A model generated the notes under the pieces. The model was not told where the DNA came from. It did no database searches and was given only the letters and a program-made list of their open reading frames with translations. From Siphonodentalium dalli (Eukaryota > Mollusca > Scaphopoda > Gadilida > Siphonodentaliidae), in the NCBI GenBank assembly GCA_032622095.1, contig CP136061.1, positions 232,866,944 to 232,930,943 of the forward strand: a DNA stretch of 64,000 nucleotides, written 5' to 3'. Position 1 is the first letter of the stretch; each line of letters begins with the position of its first letter. Shown here in pieces: positions 1 through 9,928 of the stretch. The translations under genes were made by a program, and so were the position numbers.

Positions 1-663
1 CATTATGTGGAATATATCAGCTGAAATCGATCCTGTAATTGTAAACATCGAGTCTATTTTTAGCTGTTTTTATCGGCGCGTGTTTGCGTGTTCGCCATTA
101 CAGTATTAGTAATAAAACAGCCATATTGTAGCTAAAACGAGTGCGCACTATTCCACTGCGTTATTTTATACCTAAACGTGTTGTTTGCTAGCGTATTCAT
201 CGAGATATCTAAATTCTAAACATTGATGTCGAACGCAGTTTTTCGTGTTTCGTGGCACCTTCGCATGGGTGGGTTAATCGGTCTCTAGATGTGCATAAAT
301 CACAGCTTCGCTCGAATTAATAGATTTGTGTTCTGCAATAGATGATAAATTCATTTTAATACCAATTTTGCTTGTGGGCATAGCGTTATCGCTGTAAAAA
401 TGAATTTCTACAGCTGTTCCAAGGCCTTGATTTCGACAATTTCATGTTAGGTCAGTTGTCGACCGAATAATGATACTTTTGGTGTCCGGTCAGTGGCGGG
501 GTTTATATGTGTGGCTAGGGCGAATGTGGGCCTTTCGTTAGACATCAAAAAGAGCCCTCTACGTATTGTATTCCTCGAGATATCGGCCGTCCCACGCAAT
601 TTGAAATTCTGTCCCGCAGATTGTCGTTCTATCCCCCATATCCCATCCCATCCCGCAGATTGT
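1..663. other. No gene recognised
   Basis: Non-coding sequence with stops in all frames and no clear repeat boundary. The motif CCCGCAGATTGTC occurs twice (about 613 and 652) just before the truncated LINE begins. Confidence 0.5.
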
Positions 664-764
664 CATGTCCCACTTTATGCTGATGACCTAGTTTTGATCA
701 GTAGGTTAAAGAAAAGTTTACAAAATTTCCTTAATTCAATTGAGGACTATTGCCTGAAATGGAG
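664..764 (+). pseudogene. LINE copy A, part 1: reverse transcriptase fragment
   Basis: Translation gives the catalytic YADD box of a reverse transcriptase in the context LYADDLVLISR, followed by a region ending CLKWRL. This is the palm motif C of non-LTR retrotransposons. The copy is truncated on its 5' side near 660 and is interrupted on the right by a DNA transposon at 773. Reading resumes at 1825, with typical downstream RT motifs. Stops and an internal deletion show it is dead. LINE clade not determined. Confidence 0.8.
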
Positions 765-772
765 ATTATGAA

Positions 773-1816
773 CAGGGATGTGGCTAGAGGGTCTCCACGG
801 GGGGGGGGGGGGGTGTTCACCATTGGGAAATTCCAACTGCACCCCCCCCCCTTGAGTCGGAATCACACCAACACAACTTTTTTGCATAATTCCATTTGCA
901 CCCCCCCCCCCCCTTGAGTCGGAATCACACCAACACAACTTTTTGCATAATTCCATTTGCACACCCCCTTGTACCTCATGCTCAGGCCTAATTTCCTATA
1001 TATTCATAAGCCATGCTTCTATGTTCCCAGTATGAGAACATTAAGATATTTTAACCTGAAAATTGCCCAAAAAAAATAATAGTGGTCTAATTCCAGACAA
1101 ATGCACACAGCTACCGACAACAGACCAGGAAAAAAGAAAATTGTGAAAACTATACAAGAAAATCGCAAATCCTAGCATCTAGACTGGCCTCAACTGAAGC
1201 TTTCCTAGTGTTGGAAATTTCAAACCTCATGCTCCCCCTCAGGTTCGAAAAGTTTGACCAAATGTAGTAAAATATTGTTTTGCTAAACTAATTAGCAGTT
1301 TCGTATTGGCCATGTGGATGGGGCAATGACACACCGGGCCGACCATGGTTCGGCCGGTGTGCGAAAATTTTGAAATCTGAACAAGAAAATCGCAAAATCC
1401 TAACATCTAGACTAGCCTAAAGTCTTCTTAGAGTTGGACACCCCCCCCACTTAGGTTGTAAAATTTTCAACTGATGACAATTTCAATGACAATGTTGACC
1501 AATTGTATGACAATATTGTTTTCTTAAATTAACTAGAAGTTTTTGACTGGCCACGGGGGAGGGACCAGGACACAAGCTTTCCAAGTGTTGGAAATTTCCA
1601 ACCTGTCACCCCCCTAAGGTTGGAAAATTTCCAACTGATGACCATTTCTGTCAAAATTTTTGACCAAAAATAGGAACATATGCAAATATTGGTCGAAAAA
1701 CAATAAATTCCCCCAATAAATTGTTTTTACCTGAAATTAGGAATTTCCAACTATTGAAAATATAGCTCTCTGCTGGGGTGAGACACCCCCACACACCCCC
1801 TCTAGCCACATCCCTG
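773..1816. mobile_element. hAT-like non-autonomous DNA transposon
   Basis: Terminal inverted repeats of about 19 bp begin CAGGGATGTGGCTAGAGGG and end with the complement. The element is flanked by an exact 8-bp duplication ATTATGAA (765-772 and 1817-1824), the length expected for hAT (also P-type) elements. It interrupts LINE copy A. No transposase is visible. Inside are a roughly 62-bp tandem duplication (about 841-965, around TTGAGTCGGAATCACACC), long G and C runs, and several TTGGAAATTTCCAA-like motifs. Superfamily is inferred from duplication length only. Confidence 0.85.
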
Positions 1817-1824
1817 ATTATGAA

Positions 1825-2330
1825 TCAATCCAGTATCAAGAATTAGGGCATGCACTACATGCACTGAGTCTTTTTCATCAATAATACAAAGATAGATTGT
1901 GCATCAGATTATAATTATTTAGGGATTACAGTTTCATCTAAAGGTGATTTTAAAAATGGATGTGAGGTTTGGGGAGGTTATCTACATAACTTATCTGATC
2001 ACCTTAGCCCATCAACGCTTATTAAATAAACACTTTGACAAAGACCCATTTGAAAAATTTGCCTTAAGTTTTTATAAACAAATGGTATGAGTTAATTCTA
2101 AGGCTACTAATTTGGCGACTCGTGGTGAACTGGGAAGATTTCCACTGGGCTTTAAAGTAACCCAGCAAGTTATACGTAATGTTTATCGAATTATCAAACC
2201 TTAGCGATAGTTCGCTACTACATGATGCTTATTTGTGTAATCGGAATACATATTCCAAGGGTCAAGTAACATGGCTCAACTCCATTCAATTATTGACAAT
2301 GATTTACAATGATTTATTCTCATGACAGAT
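1825..2330 (+). pseudogene. LINE copy A, part 2: RT thumb region
   Basis: Continues the 664-764 fragment across the hAT insertion. It reads YNYLGITVSSKGDFK (about 1905-1950), then GCEVWGGY after an in-place deletion of roughly 50 residues, then ATNLATRGELGRFPLG (about 2103-2155) and a LLHDAYLCNRNTYSKG segment. These are conserved blocks downstream of the RT palm in non-LTR elements. Frames change several times. The fragment stops near 2330, where minus-strand LINE copy B begins, and resumes at about 3945. Confidence 0.75.
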
Positions 2331-3944
2331 GCGTATGGAGATTAACATAACTTATATACAAAAATTGGTAACAAGTATATATATATACAATATGTACAAA
2401 TGTATGGCGGCATTGGAGATCATGTATTTACGATTAGAATATTATATGTACTCGTTCGAAATGTTTAATACGTATCAAATACTAAATAGTTCAGATGGTA
2501 TATGTCAACCAGGCGGATTTTCGTCGAACCTCTTAAAAATGGTATGTATAAATTTGCATAGACGCCGTATTTGGCATGGGTTTTGTACATTGAGAAGTTC
2601 ATCCATTGTTGTAATGTTTGGTCTATTCAGGTATTCTTTTGATATATGACATTTTCTCTCGCGCTCAAGCGCTTCACATTCAAATAGGTAATGGAATTCG
2701 TCTCCTAGTCTGTTATATCTACATAGAGGGCATGTTCGTTCCCTTAGATCTGTATCATTCCAGCGACCGGTTTCCACTGGCAAATGGTGATTTGATGTTC
2801 TAAATTTACATAATATCGTTCTATTAAATTCATTTGGAGTGTCTAGATAGCTTTCATATGAGATATCATGTTTGAATATCTGATATATTTTCCCCCGGCT
2901 AGATTTTTGCAGATCTGCTTCCCAGTTCGATCTGAATTTGCTAATCAGACTACATTTCACGTACTCGATAAGTTGGTCTACATTTGTCGCAATGTCGCTA
3001 TCAAATATATGAGCTTGGGAGCATGACTCTAAGGTGTGACGAATGGAACTCAGCCAACTGATGTGATTTAAATCGTCTGATAACGTGCGTGATAACTGAT
3101 ATAGTACTTTAGAATATCGCTTTTCATCCATGTTAACTACTCTACACCAATATTTAATCATTCGTGTTTTAATTAAAATTTCTAATGGCATTCGGCCAGT
3201 TTCTGCATAAACCATGTAGTCAGCCGTCGAAGGTTTTAGTCGCAATAAGTGCTTCATAAATTGTCGGTGAACATTCTCAATAATAGCACAATTTTCATGG
3301 CCCCACACCTCACACCCATAGAGGAGTACTGGCACTACTTGTGCATCAAATAATTCGAATTGGTTTTTTTATACTCAAGCAGTGTTTACGGGCTTTCGAT
3401 ATAACAGAGTACATTGCTTTCATGCCTTTAGAAGCCAAATTTTTCTTGGCTTCTCCAAATTTTCCCGTCTTCGAGAGAATAATTCCGAGATAATTGAAGT
3501 TTTTAACCACTTCGATACTTTTACCATCGAGTTTAAATTGTGCATTTTTTGGTAAACCGTGTTTAGAGAACATTACAATTTTTGTTTTGTCTGCGTTTAC
3601 TGTTAATTTCCAGATATCACAATATCCTTCAAATGATAAAAGCTGCTTTTTCAGTTTTCCCACTGTCTCTGCCATAACTACTGTGTCGTCTGCGTATAGA
3701 AGGACAAATAATTGAACATATGTGTGTAGTTTCGCGGAAATTTCATCTGAGATGGTACTAAGACCTTTCGTGCCTTGTTCGGCGAGAAAAGTATCCAGGT
3801 CATTAAGGTAGATGGAAAAAAGAAGGGGTGAGAGGTTTTCGCCCTGTCTAACCCCTGAGAGGCACTCAAAATATTGGGATTTAGCACCTTGGTGATAGCA
3901 AATACGTAAAAGCAGGTTGAAAATAGTATAATGAGTAACCTAAG
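2331..3944 (-). mobile_element. LINE copy B, inserted into copy A
   Basis: A second, better preserved non-LTR element on the minus strand that separates the two halves of copy A. It is 5'-truncated near 3940, has an RT coding part 2505-3936 and an AT-rich 3' tail to about 2331. The break in copy A falls between two adjacent conserved blocks, so copy A was the older insertion. A target duplication was not found with confidence. Confidence 0.75.
2505..3936 (-). pseudogene. Reverse transcriptase of LINE copy B, one frameshift
   Basis: Reads in order: FECLSGVRQGENLSPLLFS (RT motif B region), LLYADDTVVMAET (catalytic YADD), FNYLGIILSKTGKF, VLLYGCEVWG, then a C-terminal Cys/His block CPLCRYNRLGDEFHYLFEC typical of the LINE zinc-knuckle-like tail. 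It ends at a stop at 2505. The only break in about 475 codons is a one-base slip in a run of seven A on the coding strand (3364-3370). Removing one base links KARKHCLSIK to the LFDAQVVPVL frame. The N-terminal RT motifs and endonuclease are missing through 5' truncation. Clade not assigned. Confidence 0.85.
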
Positions 3945-4395
3945 GTCCAAATATATAAAACAATGGCAAATACAAACCCTTCACTCTGAAAAACTTAGGA
4001 CTTACATAACTATTAAAGATAATTTTGGTTATGAGAACTACCTATTTCATAAAAAAAACATGTAAGTACCGGCATAAAAAAACACTTTGTAGATTAAGGA
4101 TAAGCGCCCACTCTCGGCACATTGAAACAGACAGACATATAGTCGTCCGAAAAAACTGACATTAATGACAGAAAATGTAACAATTGTAACAGCATTGAAG
4201 ATGAGGCTCATCTCATATTGTATTGTTCATCAGGAACAGTTATGTTTGATGCTTTAAATAGTTTTATTGATAGATTCTATTTTTACCAGAAAACGAGAAA
4301 CTTAAGATAATTCTAAGTTGTAATGAGAATAATATATGCACAGTTGTAACTAAGTTCCTAGATGCAATATTAAAGGGCAGAGGTCAAATATAAGT
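3945..4395 (+). pseudogene. LINE copy A, part 3: C-terminal tail
   Basis: Resumes copy A after copy B. It reads LRTYITIKDNFGYENYL, then through stops and frame changes to CNNCNSIEDEAHLILYC, the same Cys/His tail as in copy B, and ends near ILKGRGQI with a stop. Heavily mutated. Confidence 0.75.
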
Positions 4396-4493
4396 TCTGA
4401 AAATGGTAATATACACAACAATGTATTTACCGATTATGTTGTTCTCAGTTGTGCATTGTTCATTATAATTCATACATGATCGTATTTTCCCAG

Positions 4494-4594
4494 GTGCTGC
4501 TGGCATGATTCAGTCATCAAATTTCATCGTTCCATTTGACCCATCACTACCATTAAACCAGATCATGCCAACCTCATTAGCATCATCATTTTGA
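4494..4594 (+). CDS. Possible terminal coding exon, unidentified
   Basis: A pyrimidine-rich acceptor (TTTTCCCAG, AG at 4492-4493) is followed by an open 32-codon stretch beginning AAGMIQSSNFIVPFDPS and ending at a TGA (4592-4594). No family is recognised, and no upstream exon is visible because LINE debris fills the region to the left. It may equally be chance. Confidence 0.2.
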
Positions 4595-4607
4595 GGTAAG
4601 ACCATTT

Positions 4608-5052
4608 GTGACCCGCCATATCAAATCCAGTTGTAAGTCGGGATTTTTTTTACCCTGTGCCAATGCATTCTCTTATATATGCGAGTCGACCATATGTCGC
4701 CTCGCATATATAAGAGAATGCATTGGCCTAACAATTTTTTACAATTTTAATAATGTTTTCTTGTATTCTTTAACAATTTTTTAATTTCACCCATACAGAG
4801 CCCCATACAAACATGAGCAGACGACACTCTTCTATATGCTTATATATGTGTGTGGGGATCCCTGCAGGGTAATGGATGTTTTTTTTTTTTATGCCCTAAA
4901 AAATGTAAGAAACATGATAAACAAATTGTTAGGCCAATGCATTCTCTTATATATGCGAGGCGACCTATGGTCGACTCGCATATATAAGAGAATGCATTGG
5001 CACAGGGTAAAAAAAATCCCGACTTACGACTGGATTTGATATGGCGGGTCAC
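4608..5052. mobile_element. Double-hairpin MITE with GTGACCCGCC termini
   Basis: Near-perfect inverted repeats of about 110 bp run inward from GTGACCCGCCATATC. Each arm ends in its own hairpin built on GCCAATGCATTC and CTTATATATGCGAG. The flanks share ATTT (4604-4607 and 5053-5056), a possible 4-bp duplication. The hairpin pair is the same as that in the piggyBac-like MITEs at 27619, 30801 and 31873, but the outer termini differ completely. Confidence 0.75.
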
Positions 5053-5056
5053 ATTT

Positions 5057-5384
5057 CCCCTCTCACTTTCCTTTTAATGACTATTGAACCAGCTGATTGA
5101 ACTGCAATCTAGTTTAAAAATAATATTCATTCATTAATGCATTTCTATTACCTTTTTGCTATGACCCGGCGAGGCGGGCCAACTCGGCCGAGCGTCCCTT
5201 CCGAAAGTCGACATTTAAGTATTAAATTTAATTTAGCCATTTCCTTTCAATAACTATTTAACTGGAATCCAGTGCAAATATCATCAATGCATTTCTATGC
5301 ACCTGCTTTTTGCTATTTAATTATTTAAGTTGATTTAGCCATTTACTTCACATGTGACAAATATTTGATTATATTTTCTTCTGA
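5057..5384. repeat. Diverged direct repeat, no gene
   Basis: Two diverged copies of a segment of about 100 bp (roughly 5061-5166 and 5232-5320) share CTTTCAATAACTATT and ATCAATGCATTTCTAT. Nothing coding. Confidence 0.4.
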
Positions 5385-5600
5385 CCATCTCTTATATATT
5401 TTGAAACAATCTGTCTGTCTGTCTGTATGTTTGTCTGTATGTTTGTCATTAATACAAATCTACGATTCTCGGCCGATCGGGACGAAACTTGGTACGTGTG
5501 TGTAGTTTGACCAGGCGGCGGACGTTGTCGTATTGGCGAGCCCGTGCGGCGCCCGCTTCGCGCATGCGCAGACGAGATCTCGCATAAATATTGCATTCAG
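5385..5600 (-). repeat. Interspersed repeat with CTGT microsatellite tail
   Basis: On the minus strand this matches the right end of the longer element at 48603-49085. It has a CGCATGCGC-containing unit, CGGGACGAAACTTGGTACGTG, then a GACAGACA-type microsatellite and an AT-rich end. It is one truncated unit. Superfamily unknown. Confidence 0.65.
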
Positions 5601-5689
5601 AGAGTTTAGTCTTGGTATGAACTACGATTCTACGTGTAAACAGTATGTATTTTTACATAATTCAGATATTGTATACAATCTAAAACGTC

Positions 5690-5985
5690 AAAGTGGAGTA
5701 TCTATACGTGGTAAGTGTAGGTCTAGGACCATTCTGTAACCGAAAAATCTTATTTGGAGCATCTACACTTTAAAGTGGGACCCCATATATAATGTATAAA
5801 TAACTACACTTTTGTGTAGATTGAATTCTACCTATCTGTGTAGCTGATTTGTACTGAATATAATAAAGTGTATGGAAGGTTATACTTCAACTCGCTATTA
5901 AAATGTAGCCATACCTACACAAATAGTGTAAATATTTACTCTACAATTCTATAATTTAAAGGATTGGATACTTTAAAAAGTAAAA
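5690..5985. repeat. CTACAC/GTGTAG-rich upstream segment
   Basis: Short inverted motifs such as CTACACTTTTGTGTAG recur here directly upstream of the five-repeat gene. They resemble, but are looser than, the motif cluster at 9929-10769. This could be an old copy of that element or part of the gene's promoter and 5' intron. Confidence 0.35.
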
Positions 5986-6027
5986 ATGCTACTTTTTTGT
6001 GTAGAACTCTTGCACTTTTTTTCAGTT

Positions 6028-8208
6028 ATGGCTTGTGCGTCAGAACAGACAGAAGGTGTCTGCGGGCCAAGTTCTTCAAGTGAACCCTGGCTATTCTGCG
6101 ACGACGAGTTGCAGACAACGAAGTATCCATACGACGACGACACCGAACACTGGGGTAAATGGATTACCTATCACAGCCGTGCAACTATCGATGAAGCGTG
6201 GGGAAAAGCGAAAGAGTACTATTGCGCGGGATTGTTCGACGGGGTTAGTAGCATGAAGGTGAGTGGCGTCCGAACAGACCCTGAGCATGCAGGCAACCAT
6301 GTCATAATCTACTACTGCGCTTACAGTGACGCTTCTTTGTGCAGGGCTATCGGAGAACGTGTTGTTGATATAATGGAATATGACAGACCATGTTATTACA
6401 AAACTGACACCAGTCACACCATGGACTGCACCGTCGTTTATCGCTCAGCGGAGAAGCGTGCATTGGTAATGAAAGTAGCACCATTTGAAGCGCCAAGTTC
6501 TTCCAGTGACCGGTGGCTATACTGCAAAGACGAGCTGCAGATGAGGAAGTATCCATACAACTACGACGACGATCATTGGGGTGAATGGATGACCTTCCAC
6601 AGCCGTGAATCTATCGACGAAGAGTGGGAAGACGCAATAGAGTACTATCGTACAGGGTTGCTTGACGGAGTTAGTTTCATGAAGGTGAGTGGCGTCCGAA
6701 CAGATCCTGAGCATGCAGATAACCATGTCATTATCTACTACTGCGCTTACAATGACGCTTCTTCGTGCAAAGCTATCGGGGAGCGTGTTGTTAGTATGAT
6801 GGAATACGAAAGACCATGCTATTACAAATTGGTTGCCATGACTCTTGCCGACTGGAAGTGTGAATCGGAAATGGAGGTAGCGCCATTTGATGCGGAATTG
6901 GAGGCGCCAAGTTCTTCAAGTAAAGCATGGTTATCATGCATAGACGAGCAGCAGATGTTGAAGTATCCATGCAACGATGACGACGAACAGTATGGTAAAT
7001 GGATGACTTTCCACAGCCGTGCAACTATCGATGAAGCATGGGGAAATGCAAAAGAGTACTATCGCGCGGGGTTGTTCGACGGGGTTAGTATCATGAATGT
7101 GAGTGGCACCGGACCAAGACCTGAGAATGAGCCTGAGCCTATGAATGCAGACAATCATGTCATCATCTACTTCTGCGATTACAATGACGCTTCTCTGTGC
7201 GGTGCTATCGGGGAGCGTGTTGTTAATATGATGAAATACGACGAACCATGCTATTACAAAACTGACGCCATGACCCTTAACGGCGTGTATCGATCATTGG
7301 GCTCCAAGAGTGCATCGGTAATGGAGGTAGCGCCATTTCAATCGTCAATTAAGGCGCCAAGTTCTTCCAGTGACTACTGGCTATACTGCGTAGACGAGCT
7401 GCAGATGACGAAGTATCCACACAACTACGACACCGAACATTGGGGTAAATGGATGACCTTCCACAGCCATGCATCTATCGATGAAAAATGGGAAAACGCA
7501 AAAGAGTACTATTCCGCGGGATTGTTTGACGGCGTTAGTTGCATGAAGGTGAGTGGCGTCGGAACAGAGTCCGAGCATGAACGTAGCCATGTAATAATCT
7601 ACTACTGCGATTACAATGACGCTTCTTTGTGCAGGGCTATCGGGGAACGTGTCGTTAATATAATGAAATACGACAGACCGTGTTATTACAAAACTGACGC
7701 CATGACTCGTGCTGGCGTTTATCGCGCAGCGGGGTACAAGCGTGCATCGGTAATGAACGTAGCACCATTTGAAGAATCAAGTTCTTCCAGTGATTGGCAT
7801 GGCCGCTTGCTATTTTGCAGAGACGAGCTGCAGATGACGAAATATCCATACAAACACGACACCGAACATTGGGGCAAATGGATGACATTCCACAGCCGTG
7901 CATCTATCAATGAAACATGGGAAAATGCAAAAGAGTACTATTGCACGGGATTGCTCGACGGTGTTAGTTGCATGAAGGTGTGTCGTGCCAGGACTGAGTC
8001 CGAGCATGCATGCAGCCATGTAATAATCTACTATTGCGCTTACAATGACGCTTCTTTGTGCAAGGCTATCGGTGAACGTGTTGTTAATATGATGAAATAC
8101 GACAGACCATGCAATTACAAAACTGACGCCATGACCATTGCCGGCGTTGATCACTCAGCGGGGGAGCGTGCATCGGTGATGACGATAGCGCAATTTGACG
8201 CGGCGTGA
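6028..8208 (+). CDS. Five tandem Bles03/C11orf68-like (UPF0696) domains
   Basis: Intact ORF of 726 codons made of five consecutive units starting near nt 6067, 6493, 6907, 7357 and 7777 (138-150 residues each), joined by SSSS-containing linkers. Each unit repeats GKWMTFHSR, IDEAW, GLFDGVSxMKVSG, HVIIYYCxYNDAS, AIGERVVNMM and CYYKTDAMT. From family knowledge, this order (GKWM-W-G-KVS, then VI-Y--D--D, then YKxDxxT) is that of the Bles03/UPF0696 family, which has an eIF4E-like fold and no settled function; members normally have one domain. There is no signal peptide or membrane segment, so it is probably cytosolic. The ORF is open from 5986, but TTTTTTTCAG ending at 6025 is a strong splice acceptor just before the ATG at 6028, which I take as the start after a 5'UTR intron. 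It has no introns and no frameshift. Family call is from memory of motifs, not a search. Confidence 0.75.
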   Translation: MACASEQTEGVCGPSSSSEPWLFCDDELQTTKYPYDDDTEHWGKWITYHSRATIDEAWGKAKEYYCAGLFDGVSSMKVSGVRTDPEHAGNHVIIYYCAYSDASLCRAIGERVVDIMEYDRPCYYKTDTSHTMDCTVVYRSAEKRALVMKVAPFEAPSSSSDRWLYCKDELQMRKYPYNYDDDHWGEWMTFHSRESIDEEWEDAIEYYRTGLLDGVSFMKVSGVRTDPEHADNHVIIYYCAYNDASSCKAIGERVVSMMEYERPCYYKLVAMTLADWKCESEMEVAPFDAELEAPSSSSKAWLSCIDEQQMLKYPCNDDDEQYGKWMTFHSRATIDEAWGNAKEYYRAGLFDGVSIMNVSGTGPRPENEPEPMNADNHVIIYFCDYNDASLCGAIGERVVNMMKYDEPCYYKTDAMTLNGVYRSLGSKSASVMEVAPFQSSIKAPSSSSDYWLYCVDELQMTKYPHNYDTEHWGKWMTFHSHASIDEKWENAKEYYSAGLFDGVSCMKVSGVGTESEHERSHVIIYYCDYNDASLCRAIGERVVNIMKYDRPCYYKTDAMTRAGVYRAAGYKRASVMNVAPFEESSSSSDWHGRLLFCRDELQMTKYPYKHDTEHWGKWMTFHSRASINETWENAKEYYCTGLLDGVSCMKVCRARTESEHACSHVIIYYCAYNDASLCKAIGERVVNMMKYDRPCNYKTDAMTIAGVDHSAGERASVMTIAQFDAA

Positions 8209-8819
8209 GTAGCAACATTGGAAAGACGTTGAGCATGGTGGCTTCTGCGGCAGTGGTATAATTTTTCCGGGTTCGTCAAGTGTTTCCAAGGCAGTCACCA
8301 AAATAGTGAATTTTTTTTTTAGCTCATATTTAAGTGCCTGATTAATTATTTTGAAAAAATTAGTTGTTCTCTTGCTCGTTTTCACTTACACACTATATAT
8401 GTCCATATTGTCAACATCGATCCACTCTTTCTGATGATATGAAATTGGTTACGTTCCCTTTCCTGAATCATTTCATACGAACATTGCAGCCAATACGCCA
8501 ATGATTAGATATTAAACAATATCTAATCAGGATTCATGATTAGAAAGCGATTGATATTTACAGATGCCACGCGATGTTTGGGTTGTTTAAATTATTTACA
8601 ACTGAGTATCCAGATTTAATCGAAGGGAGTGAATATATTGACTAAATAACGGAGACATCCGGAAATAATAACAAATTCTTAAAGAGCGTTTTAAAAAGAG
8701 CGTTTATTTTTTAAGAGCGTATTTTAACAGAAGATATTATTTCTATCAACTTATTTTTATGGCAGAAAACAGAGAATATTATTAGATGATTTTTATCACA
8801 AACCGCCATGTCTAATTTA
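8209..8819. other. 3' flank of the five-repeat gene
   Basis: No coding sequence. ATTAAA at 8511-8516 is a candidate polyadenylation signal. A short AAGAGCGT motif is repeated at about 8680-8720. Confidence 0.35.
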
Positions 8820-9572
8820 AGGTCAATCCACACCGGACGCGAGCGCGCGATTATAACGACCGTTATCTGTCGTCCGTAGCAGTTCAAAGCACGCGATTTG
8901 TATATACATACCACAAGCGACTGAATCGCTGACCACGAGGCGACGTGCTTCGTCGATTTCTCTCTTTGTGGCAAACCAGCGGGATAATTGGGTCGCTGTC
9001 AAATATGATATTAACACGCGCGTATTCCTTCTATTTGAAGGCGACACATTCAATCGTCGTCGCGATAACAAAGGTGGTAGAGGACGTTAGCGACATGCTG
9101 ATAACTGAAGTGCCAGGATAAAAGAGAAGAGAAAATGCCTGGCAAGAGCTCGACGTAATAACAGGATCGTCTTGTTAATTTTTGGTCCCAATCCATTCCA
9201 AGCTTGTGAAGTCACTTTGCCACCCCCCCCCCCCCCCCCCACAATAAAAAAACCTATTAAACGCAATTGCTATGATAATTTAGGAAAACCGCGCACCATT
9301 CCATGCCCTTGACATACTATATTTGACAATTAAATGAGTTTGAAAAACTCTTACATGTACATGCTTAGCAAATTCTGAATAAAATGTCCATATACATTGC
9401 ATTTGTGACCTGCCTGTAAATGATGCGCTCAAACGATTATCTACCCAAACCATCGCGCGCGACGAAGCAATCCATGCATTCGCTTTCGATGTGAATATAA
9501 ATATCGCGCGCTTTGAACCGCTACGGACGACAGAAAACGGCCGTAAAAATCGCGCCCGGTGTGGATTGACTC
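8820..9572. mobile_element. PIF/Harbinger-like MITE, copy 1
   Basis: Inverted repeats of about 90 bp (AGGTCAATCCACACCGG...) with TTA on both flanks (8817-8819, 9573-9575). The 3-bp TTA duplication is typical of PIF/Harbinger. A second copy with the same TTA flanks is at 10873. The interior is non-coding, with a long C run at about 9223-9240. Confidence 0.8.
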
Positions 9573-9900
9573 TTACTCCGATTTGAGACTTTCAGATGGA
9601 AAATCCGAAGTAGATCCTCTAAATATTGGTACAACAAAACACCCACAATTCTTGGAAAAATGTAGGACAATGCCAAAACTTTGATAAGTTTGTATTCTAT
9701 TTAAATAGTGATAGGCCAATGTGACCACTTCAATATATTGCTGCATGTTAGAAAGGTACCACATTAAGTCCAATACCGTACTAATATCGTGAGTGGTTTT
9801 ATTTGACCCCATGCAGTCTGTGATTGCCTTATATACTCCCATTTGCTCCATGAAATGACTCGATTATTTTCTCCAGATCATGCTGTCTACCAATGGATGG
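9573..9900 (-). pseudogene. Unidentified gene fragment between two repeats
   Basis: An open stretch with coding-like composition reads GVYKAITDCMGSNKTTHDIS then VLDLMWYLSNMQQYIEVV. A frame change would join an upstream DLEKIIESF segment. The pattern of short helices is vaguely armadillo-like, but no family is recognised. It lies exactly between the MITE ending at 9572 (its stop overlaps the TTA duplication) and the element starting at 9929, so it is probably a relict exon. Confidence 0.3.
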
Positions 9901-9928
9901 CTCCATTCGCCACGGCATGGGTCTTTGG

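Noticed and set aside
4836-5052. Short ORFs on both strands over the hairpins at 4.8-5.0, 27.6-27.9 and 32.0-32.3 kb
   Set aside because: They are translations of the GCCAATGCATTC hairpins of MITEs; identical peptides recur at each copy and on both strands.
6259-6344. Donor-like AAGGTGAGT and acceptor-like TTTGTGCAGG inside the repeats of the five-domain gene
   Set aside because: The implied intron is 86 bp, not a multiple of three, while the unspliced frame is open through all five units and encodes the conserved KVSG and SLC motifs. Donor-like sites recur simply because the units repeat.
6091-8154. Several minus-strand ORFs of 60-114 codons within 6.0-8.2 kb
   Set aside because: They recur at the same place in each repeat and are shadows of the plus-strand coding frame.
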